A DNA stretch of 64,000 bases from Synaphobranchus kaupii (Eukaryota; Chordata; Actinopteri; Anguilliformes; Synaphobranchidae): the NCBI GenBank assembly GCA_029718625.1, contig CM056381.1, forward strand, positions 1,009,684-1,073,683, read 5' to 3'. The notes below the pieces were generated by a model that made no database searches, was not told the origin of the DNA, and saw only the letters and a list, made by a program, of their open reading frames with translations. The position numbers and the translations under genes are program-made. The number at the start of each line of letters is the position of its first letter. Positions within the stretch are counted from its first letter, which is position 1. Positions 42,001-52,300 of this stretch are shown piece by piece.

Positions 42001-43572
42001 CGCCTTTTCATGTGGGTGGGGGAATGGAGGTGTCAGCCAATCAGATGTAGGGGGTGTGTTCATTGGTCAATGACGGTAAAGCCTTGGGCCGTGATATCCA
42101 GCCTATAGATGAGTTAGTCTTGTATGTTTGCGTTTGTATTTATATGGATATATAAATTGTTTTTAAATGTGCTTTATAAATAAAAGGTACTTATTAATGA
42201 CTTCCTGTTTACAGATAATGGAGAGGGCACTCTGGGGGGCAGAACAAATGGGGTATTTAAGTCGCCACCTCGTCTGCATTATTTTATCATCAATAAAAAT
42301 GAAATAAAATATTTGTATAAAGCCTGTTGTCTTTTTCTTGAAGGGAGAAAAATCAAAGGTATGATGCCAATTACAATTATGACAATGCTACGTGGCATTT
42401 TTTAAACATTAAATAGCTATATCTAGTCTGAATAAAAGGATAAATTCAGAATGTTGTCTAGGCCAAGCTAAAACTCTTTTGCCTCCCGTCTGTACGAAAT
42501 AAAAAAATAAAACTAATCTATTGAGTGAGTGTAATCCTACAGTGATGGGGGGGGTTAATAGGCTCTTTGCACGGGGTGCGTTGGACACTGAAAATGCTAA
42601 TTCATTTAGGTGCATTAGGTAAGCTGAATCAACATGTGTTAAGTGTTCGAAGGGCCACTTCTCCTAGTGGAGAACGCTTTAGTGTAGTGAAGACTTATCA
42701 AAAACAGCCCCCCCACGCATAGGTGAGGCCTGTATCTGTTACCAGGGCAACATCTACAAACCTGGCAAACTTTTCAGAACAACAACCAGACCTTTGTAAT
42801 GGTAATGTAATGGTGTCCCTATGTTCCAAGGAAGAGATGAAAGCAAAGAGACTTGTGTGTGTGTGTGTGAGAGAGTGTGTGTTTTATCTTACAGGTATGA
42901 GTTCCTGCAGGAGCTGTTGATGTTAATAGGGAAGAAGAGGAGAATATCAGCGAGACATTCTGTTTCAACATTTAAAAAAAAAAAAACTGAAAATGAACTT
43001 TTCTACTTAAGCTTTCAATCACTAATTTACCTCTTTCTAGTAGAACAGGAATAGCTTCACACAGAAAATGTACCCAAATTAACACCCCCTTATTGGCTGT
43101 GAGCAATAATAACACTAACTGGTTTTGTGGTATCTGGAGGATATCATGCATTACAAGTAAGAGCTAAATAATTAAAAAGTACAATAAGTATTAAAACTTG
43201 TAATTAGCAGTGGTCTTTGGACACATTTTCCTACAAATAACTGGTTAGTCCAGAACGAAGACTATTTAAAGTTGCATTAGAAATGAAATGTCATGTATAA
43301 AGGTGTACTACAGCTTGGGGTGTCTCTGTGATGTAGCCTGGAAGCACCCGTTCACATGCTCGTTGTGAGCCGCGATGTCAGTGGTTCTAATCCGGGCAGT
43401 GCAACTTCTTCCTCTCTCCTCATTCTTCATGTCTCGACACTGCTGTCCAATAAAGCTGAAAAGCCCTATAATTATTATTTTTTTTTAAAATAATAATGCA
43501 GCTTACCTTTGCATGTTTTTTCTTTAATGCATTCAGGTCCTTTTGTTGTTTCTTTATGAGTTTAAGGTATGT
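36000..43572 (-). CDS. plcb4: plcb4 3' part: phospholipase C beta 4, C-terminal coiled-coil exons
   Basis: PLC-beta 4 cleaves PIP2 to IP3 and diacylglycerol downstream of Gq and is the vertebrate norpA homologue. Eight exons in transcript order: 43507-43572, 41716-41831, 41537-41612, 40853-41028, 40545-40646, 37999-38056, 37734-37820, 36000-36068; all phases agree and all sites are GT/AG. They code the Gq-binding C-terminal coiled coil, very rich in K, E and Q. Diagnostic stretches are [70 protein letters not shown] and the end RRPATVV, matching the remembered long PLCB4 isoform. The PH, EF, X, Y and C2 exons are not in the window and must lie right of it, beyond the satellite. Minisatellites fill most introns. 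Confidence 0.93.
36084..36530. repeat. 26-bp minisatellite next to the last plcb4 exon
   Basis: About 17 copies of ACACCCTGCTAACGCTACAG followed by CTACAT or CTAAAT. It starts ~15 bp from the exon border at 36068. Confidence 0.94.
36556..37080. repeat. compound minisatellite with two unit lengths
   Basis: Units share CAGCAGTGGGAAAGGGCT and AGTAGATCACAGATCTG; one form then has AGATCAGTCCTACAG, the other TCCTACAG only. The two alternate, giving a ~100-bp higher-order period. Confidence 0.9.
37200..37733. repeat. GTAAGTAT/GTGAGTAT 8-bp array and G-rich run
   Basis: At 37335-37551 an 8-bp unit alternates GTATGTGA and GTATGTAA. At 37676-37733 GGGGA runs lead up to the plcb4 exon border. 37555-37600 carries a GGGATCGAACCCTGGTCC piece that resembles a tRNA-derived SINE box B on the minus strand. 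Confidence 0.8.
37734..37820 (-). CDS. plcb4: plcb4 exon
   Basis: Acceptor GACAG, donor GTAGCC. 29 codons, [20 protein letters not shown] and DNLEKANEQ. Confidence 0.92.
37905..37998. repeat. AAATACACAGT-type short tandem repeat
   Basis: About nine degenerate copies of TAAATACACAG, ending at the donor of the plcb4 exon at 37999. Confidence 0.85.
37999..38056 (-). CDS. plcb4: plcb4 exon
   Basis: Acceptor TTTTACAG, donor GTGTGT. It codes [19 protein letters not shown]. An AAATACACAGT repeat abuts the donor. Confidence 0.92.
38057..39390. other. plcb4 intron
   Basis: At ~38572-38840 GCTGTGTCCAAATCATAGAC and GGGCGTTGATTCAGAC look like the ends of a diverged MITE of the 6401-7060 family. A ~110-bp segment with GCTAACAGTT and TAGCTAGCCGCA is imperfectly duplicated (38870-38940 and 38985-39070). 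Nothing else was recognised. Confidence 0.45.
39395..40534. repeat. G-rich 13/16-bp compound minisatellite, plcb4 intron
   Basis: Two units, TTGAGGGTGGGTG and TTGAGGGTGGACAGTA, are mixed for 1.1 kb. None of the three minus-strand frames meets a stop, which gives spurious ORFs of up to 518 codons. The G-rich strand is the plcb4 template strand. Confidence 0.96.
40545..40646 (-). CDS. plcb4: plcb4 exon
   Basis: Acceptor GTTTCAG, donor GTGTGT. It codes [20 protein letters not shown] and [13 protein letters not shown]. The 39.4-40.5 kb minisatellite ends ~10 bp past the donor. Confidence 0.92.
40759..40835. repeat. ~27-bp triplicate repeat
   Basis: CAGTGCGTCTGAGCGGTTTC occurs three times with C-runs between copies, next to the plcb4 exon at 40853. 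Confidence 0.9.
40853..41028 (-). CDS. plcb4: plcb4 exon
   Basis: Acceptor GCCCAG, donor GTAAGC. It codes [20 protein letters not shown] through [15 protein letters not shown] to KLIHE. Three copies of a ~27-bp GTGCGTCTGAGCGG repeat lie at 40759-40835, about 20 bp past the donor. Confidence 0.92.
41188..41372 (+). mobile_element. tRNA-derived SINE, copy 1
   Basis: The head TCGGTGGCATAGCCTGTAAG, box B-like GGTTTGAGTCC, and a pyrimidine-rich body lead to the tail GTCCAACAAAGCTGAAAAGC. It shares all of this with 43318-43482. Confidence 0.75.
41537..41612 (-). CDS. plcb4: plcb4 exon
   Basis: Acceptor CTGTACAG, donor GTAAAA. It codes [20 protein letters not shown] and DHKAK. Confidence 0.9.
41716..41831 (-). 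CDS. plcb4: plcb4 exon
   Basis: Acceptor TTCCAG, donor GTAAAT. It codes [20 protein letters not shown] and on to LEKAIKKR, ending in phase 2. Confidence 0.92.
41832..43506. other. plcb4 intron
   Basis: A 20-bp duplication, GGATATGGATATTGATCT, is at 41934-41970, and a GT microsatellite at 42855-42880. The SINE at 43318-43482 is listed separately. The ORFs here have no recognised domain. Confidence 0.4.
43318..43482 (+). mobile_element. tRNA-derived SINE, copy 2
   Basis: Same family as 41188-41372: GAGCCGCGATGTCAGTGGTT, box B-like GGTTCTAATCCGG, and the tail GTCCAATAAAGCTGAAAAGC then an A/T-rich end. Confidence 0.75.
43507..43572 (-). CDS. plcb4: plcb4 exon (most upstream in window)
   Basis: 22 codons, [20 protein letters not shown] and AK, between acceptor CCCCAG and donor GTAAGC. 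Start of the C-terminal coiled coil seen here. Confidence 0.85.
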
Positions 43573-44029
43573 CTGGGGGAGGAAACAAGAGTTATTCGAT
43601 AAGTGAGACCCTCAAGATAATGCATGTTATCCCTCAGAAAAACGGACTGCTGTTTGCTTGGAATTATTCAATCATTCAATTAAATCTAACCGCAATGCAC
43701 CTCGTCTTTAATTCTGAATAACAATGGGAATGTGCACAGTATTTACTCAGTCTGGTCATGGACTGCCATGTTCACATCTTTGCATCAGTTTGTATCAGGT
43801 GTTTTAAGTTTGTTTTTCAAACGTATGGACAAACCACTCTACAAGAAAAAGCTACAACCGAATGTGAAAACTGGGAACAATGAGCTGTAAGAGGAACGGT
43901 GCTCAAGATTTCATCTGAGCAGAGAAAGGAAAACAAATAGTTTGAAAATGTGGTTATTCCAAGATGGATGAAAAATAATTAAGAAATCATCAATGCAATT
44001 AAATAAATCAAAGTAAAGTTGTTTGAAAT
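43573..44029. other. plcb4 intron, unique AT-rich sequence
   Basis: Nothing was recognised; the satellite begins at about 44030. Confidence 0.4.
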
Positions 44030-47000
44030 AAATATTTTGTCCATAAGACTATAGTGTTATGTATTTTGCGGTTTCCCCCAAAACACATTTTTCATCATAA
44101 ATTTCTTAAAACATATTTTCATTTCATGGTCGTTGTTAAATAAACCTCTTTTGCTAACTATGTGAATAAAAAAAATAAAGTTTTTATGATTATTTCATTT
44201 TTCACTTTTTTGACTATGTTGCTGTTTTCCCAATGGACCACATTTTTAATCATAAATTTCTACAAATGTATTTTTATTCATCTATTTCACTGGTTGTTAA
44301 ACCCGATTTCCTATCCATTTGAATAACAAAATAAAAAAAGTTTTTTTTTTTTTGGACATAAGACCATAGTCTTGTATTTTTCAGTTTTTTCACCTGAAAC
44401 ACATTTTTCATCATGAATTTCTTCAAATGTATTTTTATTTCACTGTGGTTGTTAAATGAAATAGATTTCTTATCTATCTAAATGAAATAAATTAATTTTT
44501 AATGTTTGCATTTTTTTCCACTTTTTGGACGTAAGACTACAGTCTTATGTTTATTGCTGTTTTTCCCTTGAAACACATTTTTCATTGTATTTTTCTTCAA
44601 ACATAATTTTATATCACTGGTTGTTAAATAAACTTGATTTCCTGTCTATCTCAATAAAAAAAATTTTACGTTTATATTTCTTGAATTTTCTGGACGTAAG
44701 ACTATATAGCCTTATGTATTTTGCCATTTCCCACCCAAAACACATTTTTCATTGTAAATTTCTTCAAACATATTTCCATTTCTTTATTTCATTGTGGTTG
44801 TTAAATAAACTTGATTTCATATCTATCTGAAAGAAAAACTGACATTTTTAATGTTTGTAATTTTTTCCACTTTTTGGACGTAAGACTATAGTCTTATGTA
44901 TTTTGCCATTTCCCACGCAAAACACATTTTTCATTGTAAATTTCTTCAAACATATTTCCATTTGTTTATTTCATTTTGGTTGTTAAATAAACTTGATTTC
45001 ATATCTATCTGAATCAAAAAAAATTTTTTTTAACGTTTGCATTTCTTAAATCTTTTGGACGTAAGACTATAGTCTTATGTATTTTGCCGTTTCCTACCCA
45101 AAACACATTTTTCATTGTATTTTTCTTCAAACATATTTCTATTTGTTAATTTCATTGTGGTTGTTAAATACACTTGATTTCCTGTCTATCTCAATAAAAA
45201 AATGTTGACGTTTACATTTCTTGAATTTTCTGGACGTAAGACTATAGTCTTATGTATTTTGCCATTTCCCACCCAAAACACATTTTTCATTGTAAATTTC
45301 TTCAAACATATTTCCATTTGTTTATTTCATTGTGGTTGTTAAATGAACTTGATTTCATATCTATCTGAATGAAAAACTGACATTTTTAATGTTTGCATTT
45401 TTTTCCACTTTTTGGATGTAAGACTATAGTCTTATGTTTATGGCTGTTTTTCCCTTGAAACACATTTTTCATTGTATTTTTCTTCAAACATAATTTTATA
45501 TCACTGTGGTTGTTAAATAAACTTGATTTCCTGTCTATCTCTCAATAAAACTTTTTTAACATTTGCATTTCTTGAATTTTTTGGACGTAAAACTATAGTC
45601 TTATGTTTATGGCTGTTTTTCCCTTGAAACACATTTTTCATTGTATTTTTCTTCAAACATAATTTTATATCATTGTGGTTGTTAAATAAACTTGATTTCA
45701 TATCTATCTGAAAGAAAAACTGACATTTTTAATGTTTGCAATTTTTTCCACTTTTTGGACGTAAGACTATAGTCTTATGTATTTTGCCATTTCCCACGCA
45801 AAACACATTTTTCATTGTAAATTTCTTCAAACATATTTCCCTTTGTTTATTTCATTGTGGTTGTTAAATAAACTTGATTTCATATCTATCTGAATCAAAA
45901 AATAAAATTTTTAACGTTTGCATTTCTGTAATTTTGTGGACGTAAGACTATAGTCTTATGTATTTTGCCATTTCCCACGCAAAACAAATTGCTGTTTTAA
46001 CCTTGAAACACATTTTTCATTGTATTTTTCTTCAAACATAATTTTATATCACTGTGGTTGTTAAATAAACTTGATTTCCTGTCTATCTTAATAAAAAAAA
46101 AATTTACGTTTACATTTCTTGAATTTTTTGGACGTAAAACTATAGTCTTATGTTTATGGCTGTTTTTCCCTTGAAACACATTTTTCATTGTATTTTTCTT
46201 CAAACATAATTTTATATCACTGTGGTTAAATAAACTTGATTTCCTGTCTATCTCAATAAAAAATATTTAACGTTTGCATTTCTTTAATTTTTTGGACGTA
46301 AGACTATAGTCATGTATTTTGCCATTTCCCACGCAAAACACATTTTTCATTGTAAATTTCTTCAAACATGTTTCCAATTGTTTATTTCATTGTGGTTGTT
46401 AAATAAACTTGATTTCATATCTATCTGAATCAAAAAATGAATTTTTTAAAATTTGCATTTCTTTAATTTTCTGGACGTAAGACTACAGTCTTATGTTTAT
46501 TGCTGTTTTTCCCTTGCAACACATTTTTCATTGTATTTTTCTTCAAACATAATTTTATATCATTGTGGTTGTTAAATAAACTTGATTTCATATCTATCTG
46601 AAAGAAAAACTGACATTTTTAATGTTTGCAATTTTTTCCACTTTTAGGACGTAAGACTATAGTCTTATGTATTTTGCCATTTCCCACGCAAAACACATTT
46701 TTCATTGTAAATTTCTTCAAACATATTTCCCTTTGTTTATTTCATTGTGGTTGTTAAATAAACTTGATTTCATATCTATCTGAATCAAAAAATTAAATTT
46801 TTAACGTTTGCATTTCTTTAATTTTCTGGACGTAAGACTATAGTCTTATGTTTATTGCTGTTTTAACCTTGAAACACATTTTTCATTGTATTTTTCTTCA
46901 AACATAATTTTATATCACTGTGGTTGTTAAATAAACTTGATTTCCTGTCTATCTCAATAAAAAAAATTTAACGTTTACATTTCTTGAATTTTTTGGACGT

Positions 47001-47472
47001 AAGACTATAGCCTTATGTATTTTGCATTCCCAACCCAAAACACATTTTTCATTGTAAATTTCTTCAAACATATTTCCATTTGTTTATTTCATTGTGGTTG
47101 TTAAATTAACTTGATTTCATATCTATCTGAATCAAAAAATGAAATTTTTAAAATTTGCATTTCTTTAATTTTCTGGACGTAAGACTATATTATAGCCTTA
47201 TGTATTTTGCCATTTCCCACCCAAAACACATTTTTCATTGTAAATTTCTTCAAACATATTTCCATTTCTTTATTTCATTGTGGTTGTTAAATAAACTTGA
47301 TTTCATATCTATCTGAAAGAAAAACTGACATTTTTAATGTTTGTAATTTTTTCCACTTTTTGGACGTAAGACTATAGTCTTATGTATTTTGCCATTTCCC
47401 ACGCAAAACACATTTTTCATTGTAAATTTCTTGAAACATATTTCCATTTGTTTATTTCATTGTGGTTGTTAA
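44030..47472. repeat. ~178-bp AT-rich satellite, left segment, about 19 copies
   Basis: Monomers share TTTTGGACGTAAGACTATAG and TCTTATGT, then AACACATTTTTCATTGTA, TTTCTTCAAACATA and GTGGTTGTTAAATAAACTTG. Spacing of GGACGTAAGAC is about 176-181 bp. Two subfamilies occur: one with GCCATTTCCCACGCAAAACA and TTTCATATCTATCTGAAT, the other with GCTGTTTTTCCCTTGAAACA and TTTCCTGTCTATCTCAATAA. Copies at the left edge (44030-44520) are the most diverged. Confidence 0.97.
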
Positions 47473-47924
47473 AGGGTAAGTTCGCTATTTTGGACCTTGG
47501 ACCCTATTTGCGGTCCGTCTTCCATGAACCTGACCCATGAAGTCCATTTTTTCGCTGATCGGTCCAGTATTGAGTTCGGTACAGATTTCCTGTAGGCTCT
47601 CACTGGGCTACAATGGAAGTGAACGGGGCAACCAGAAATGTTCGATAAATGTGCTTTCATGTACAATAAATGAGACGGGAAGCTCAGGGTGTATTGTTAC
47701 CGGTCTCAGTATGCTCTCCTGTGAAATGTATCTCAATCCGAACATTTTTACGTGCTTGGCATGGCTTGGAAGTAAGCATTTCTCTGTTGCTTGTTTTCGC
47801 TGCTCCCGCGGAGTACTATGTGTCGGGGGTAGGGGAGCGGGAAGGTGTGCCGGCCGTTTACGAAACTATCTAGCTGAGCAGTCTGCGTTTGTTTACCTGC
47901 ATCAACGTAGGCTACAATTTCCAC

Positions 47925-48290
47925 AAAAAAACTTGGATGATTATAATGATTACGAAGACGAAGAATTCGATTTTGACTTTGACGTTACTGGCTACAGATT
48001 TGAGCCAAAATACACGGACACGGAACTACAAGAGATGGATGATAAGAGAGCAAGAGAAGAGAGAGGCTGAAGTTGCGCAGGTAATGTTATCCGAAGTCGC
48101 TGCCGAGGCTAGACCAAGAATTTCGGGGGACTTTTGGTGTTCTTGCAAGAGGTGCAAGCAGATGCCCAGAGAGGAGGAAAGTTTGTGTTGTAGGGAGTGG
48201 GATCTGTTGCTACCGAATGCCATTGAAAACCTGGATGTATCCGTGGATGACACTGGATCATCTCCATTGATTACCATTACACTATGACTG
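47925..48290 (+). pseudogene. P2X7-ballast-like coding remnant within the transposon
   Basis: An acidic segment YNDYEDEEFDFDFD precedes YRFEPKYTDTELQEMDD in one frame. Near 48040-48065 the reading must shift by one base to continue as EVAQVMLSEVAAEARPRI and then WCSCKRCKQMPREEESLCC. That cysteine pattern (CxCxxC ... MP..EES.CC) is the zinc-binding motif of the P2X7 receptor C-terminal ballast domain and its free-standing fish relatives. The usual following half (the HPGF..VCLN..VL part) is missing and the frame ends at 48285-48287. It therefore looks frameshifted and truncated, unless a small intron removes the shift. It is not a P2X receptor: there is no channel part. Confidence 0.7.
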
Positions 48291-48526
48291 CCAACAGATA
48301 TGTGATAGATGAGAACTTTGGACAGGACACCATGCGTCAAGCATTTGTAAATAAAACATTATAGAATTGTAAAAAGTTATAGTTGATGAACGTTTCCGAC
48401 AGTTTTGTTACAAGAAAACAACTTATGTCAAGCTCGGATTTTGTTAGTTGGTATTGAGTGCTGGGTCAGAGGACGCGCTCAAAAAAAATAAAAATGTTAG
48501 TAACGTTATAGCTAAATATAACTTAC

Positions 48527-48820
48527 CTCCGCTCCGGTGCTTGATAGTGCTGCAGGTCCGACACGAGGAACAGCTGTGTTCTTTAGAAACCAGTGTTTTG
48601 CTTCTGATTTGCGGTTACAGAAATCAGTAGCGTCGAAATGCGCTCCACAAACTCGCGAGTCTGCCAAACGGAGTTGATTGACTGGAGTGTTTATGTCGAT
48701 CCGTAAGACAACCAGCCAAAGTCTCAATCTTTCTGGGTCAGAGAACGGAAGCCTGTGAAAACTGGTATTTGAGCGTCCAGACATTTTATTCCCACAACCG
48801 GGGACTGCACATTCGCGCAC
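48527..48820 (-). CDS. THAP-domain exon within the transposon
   Basis: 98 codons from ATG (48818-48820) to a consensus donor GTAAGT at 48521-48526. THAP domain: C4 and C9, FHRLPF at 21-26 with the conserved proline 25, W35, C58-x2-H61, F67 and an AVPTIF-like AVP at 83-85, so all C2CH zinc ligands are present. THAP domains bind DNA and occur in P-element and Kolobok transposases. The downstream exons expected to carry the catalytic core are not visible before the left end, so the product is probably a DNA-binding fragment. It runs toward the P2X7-like region. Confidence 0.8.
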
Positions 48821-49324
48821 CCATTGCTGTGATGAACTATTACAAATGATGATTACAAAAACTGCGTTACAAATAGTTCTGCTGTAGGCTACTAGCTAGT
48901 AAACTCCAACGGGAGGTCAGGATTTGTGATCAACTGCTTTTCAAGCGCCCCCCCCCCTCTCTACAACGTAGCTAGACTGCGGAAGTTTTACAGTGCGAGG
49001 TAGTGCGGTCGGAGAAATAGTTCTGTTTCAAATGGAACTGTTGTTTCAACGTTCGGTTTGCGTTTGCGATAGCCTACATTTCACAGGAGAGCATACTGAG
49101 ACCGTAAGAATACACACTGAGCTATAAAAGCACATTTATCGTTGTTTTTCCATAACATTTCTGGTTGCCCCGTTCACTTCCATTGTAGCCCAGTGAGAGG
49201 CCTACAGGAAATCTGTACCGAACTCAATACTGGACCGATCAGCGAAAAAATGGACTTCATGGGTCAGGTTCATGGAAGACGGACCGCAAATAGGGTCCAA
49301 GGTCCAAAATAGCGAACTTACCCT

Positions 49325-52300
49325 TTAAATAAACTTGATTTCATATCTATCTGAATCAAAAAATTTAAATTTTTAACGTTTGCTTTTCTTTCATTTTTTG
49401 GACGTAAGACTATAGTCTTATGTATTTTGCCGTTTCCTACCCAAAACACATTTTTCATTGTAAATTTCTTCAAACATATTTCTATTTGTTAATTTCATTG
49501 TGGTTGTTAAATAAACTTGACTTCATATCTATCTGAAAGAAAAACTGACATTTTAATGTTTAATGCAATTTTTTCCACTTTTTGGACGTAAGACTATAGT
49601 CTTATGTATTTTGCCATTTCCCACGCAAAACACATTTTTCATTGTAAATTTCTTCAAACATATTTCCATTTGTTTATTTCATTGTGGTTGTTAAATAAAC
49701 TTGATTTCATATCTATCTGAATCAAAAAAAAAACATTTTTAACGTTTGCATTTCTTAAATCTTTTGGACGTAAGACTATAGTCTTATGTATCTTGCCGTT
49801 TCCTACCCAAAACACATTTTTTCATTGTATTTTTCTTCAAACATAATTTTATATCACTGTGGTTGTTAAATAAACTTGATTTCCTGTCTATCTCAATAAT
49901 AAAAGTTTTACGTTTAAATTTTTGAATTTTCTGGACGTAAGACTATAGCCTTATGTATTTTGCCATTTCCTACCCAAAACACATTTTTCATTGTTAATTT
50001 CTTCAAACATATTTCTATTTGTTAATTTCATTGTGGTTGTTAAATAAACTTGATTTCATATCTATCTGAAAGAAAAACTGACATTTTTAATGTTTGCAAT
50101 TTTTTCCACTTTTTGGACGTAAGACTATAGTCTTATGTTTATGGCTGTTTTTCCCTTGAAACACATTTTTCATTGTATTTTTCTTCAAACATAATTTTAT
50201 ATCATTGTGGTTGTTAAATAAACTTGATTTCATATCTATCTGAAAGAAAAACTGACATTTTTAATGTTTGCAATTTTTTCCACTTTTTGGACGTAAGACT
50301 ATAGTCTTATGTATTTTGCCATTTCCCACGCAAAACACATTTTTCATTGTAAATTTCTTCAAACATATTTCCATTTGTTTATTTCATTGTGGTTGTTAAA
50401 TAAACTTGATTTCCTGTCTATCTCAATAAAACTTTTTAACGTTTGCATTTCTTTAATTTTTTTGGACGTAAGACTATAGTCTTATGTTTATGGCAGTTTT
50501 TCCCTTGAAACACATTTTTCATTGTATTTTTCTTCAAACATAATTTTATATCACTGTGGTTAAATAAACTTGATTTCCTGTCTATCTCAATAAAAAATAT
50601 TTAACGTTTGCATTTCTTTAATTTTTTGGACGTAAGACTATAGTCATGTTTATTGCTGTTTTTCCCTTGCAACACATTTTTCATTGTATTTTTCTTCAAA
50701 CATAATTTTATATCATTGTGGTTGTTAAATAAACTTGATTTCATATCTATTTGAAAGAAAAACTGACATTTTTAATGTTTGCAATTTTTTCCACTTTTTG
50801 GACGTAAGACTATAGTCTTATGTATTTTGCCATTTCCCACGCAAAAACACATTTTTCATTGTAAATTTCTTCAAACATATTTCCATTTGTTTATTTCATT
50901 GTGGTTGTTAAATAAACTTGATTTCATATCTATCTGAATCAAAAAATAAAATTTTTAACGTTTGCATTTCTTTAATTTTCTGGACGTAAGACTATAGTCT
51001 TATGTTTATTGCTGTTTTTCCCTTGAAACACATTTTTCATTGTATTTTTCTTCAAACATAATTTTATATCACTGTGGTTGTTAAATAAACTTGATTTCCT
51101 GTCTATCTCAATAAAAAAATTTTACGTTTACATTTCTTGAATTTTCTGGACGTAAGACTATAGCCTTATGTATTTTGCATTCCCAACCCAAAACACATTT
51201 TTCATTGTAAATTTCTTCAAACATATTTCCAATTGTTTATTTAATTGTGGTTGTTAAATAAACTTGATTTCATATCTATCTGAATCAAAAAATGAAATTT
51301 TTAAAATTTGCATTTCTTTAATTTTCTGGACGTAAGACTATAGCCTTATGTATTTTGCCATTTCCCACCCAAAACACATTTTTCATTGTAAATTTCTTCA
51401 AACATATTTCCATTTGTTTATTTCATTGTGGTTGTTAAATTAACTTGATTTCATATCTATCTGAATCAAAAAATGAAATTTTTAAAATTTGAATTTCTTT
51501 AATTTTCTGGACGTAAGACTATAGCCTTATGTATTTTGCCATTTCCCACCCAAAACACATTTTTCATTGTAAATTTCTTCAAACATATTTCCATTTGTTT
51601 ATTTCATTGTCGTTGTTAAATTAACTTGATTTCATATCTATCTGAATCAAAAAATGAAATTTTTAAAATTTGCATTTCTTTAATTTTCTGGACGTAAGAC
51701 TATAGCCTTATGTATTTTGCCATTTCCCACCCAAAACACATTTTTCATTGTAAATTTCTTCAAACATATTTCCATTTGTTTATTTCATTGTGGTTGTTAA
51801 ATAAACTTGATTTCATATCTATCTGAATCAAAAAAAAAACATTTTTAACGTTTGCATTTCTTAAATCTTTTGGACGTAAGACTATAGTCTTATGTATCTT
51901 GCCGTTTCCTACCCAAAACACATTTTTCATTGTATTTTTCTTCAAACATAATTTTATATCACTGTGGTTGTTAAATAAACTTGATTTCCTGTCTATCTCA
52001 ATAATAAAAGTTTTACGTTTAAATTTTTGAATTTTCTGGACGTAAGACTATAGCCTTCTGTATTTTGCCATTTCCTACCCAAAACACATTTTTCATTGTT
52101 AATTTCTTCAAACATATTTCTATTTGTTAATTTCATTGTGGTTGTTAAATAAACTTGATTTCCTGTCTATCTCAATAAAACTTTTTTAACGTTTGCATTT
52201 CTTTAATTTTTTGGACGTAAGACTATAGTCTTATGTTTATGGCAGTTTTTCCCTTGAAACACATTTTTCATTGTATTTTTCTTCAAACATAATTTTATAT

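Larger units (their letters stand above)
47473..49324. mobile_element. Kolobok-like DNA transposon with THAP exon and P2X7-ballast-like region
   Basis: A 1852-bp insertion inside the satellite. TTAA flanks both ends (47469-47472 and 49325-49328), and removing the insert with one TTAA restores the satellite sequence exactly. The ends are inverted: AGGGTAAGTTCGCTATTTTG at the left returns inverted at the right, with ~170 bp nearly perfect and weaker similarity to ~250 bp. It holds a plus-strand P2X7-C-like region and a minus-strand THAP exon that converge. A TTAA target and THAP domain fit the Kolobok superfamily; a TA target is formally possible. No DDE transposase core was found, so this copy is non-autonomous. 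Confidence 0.85.

Noticed and set aside
48026..48340. A 104-codon minus-strand ORF inside the transposon
   Set aside because: It is antisense to the P2X7-like region and has no recognisable domain.
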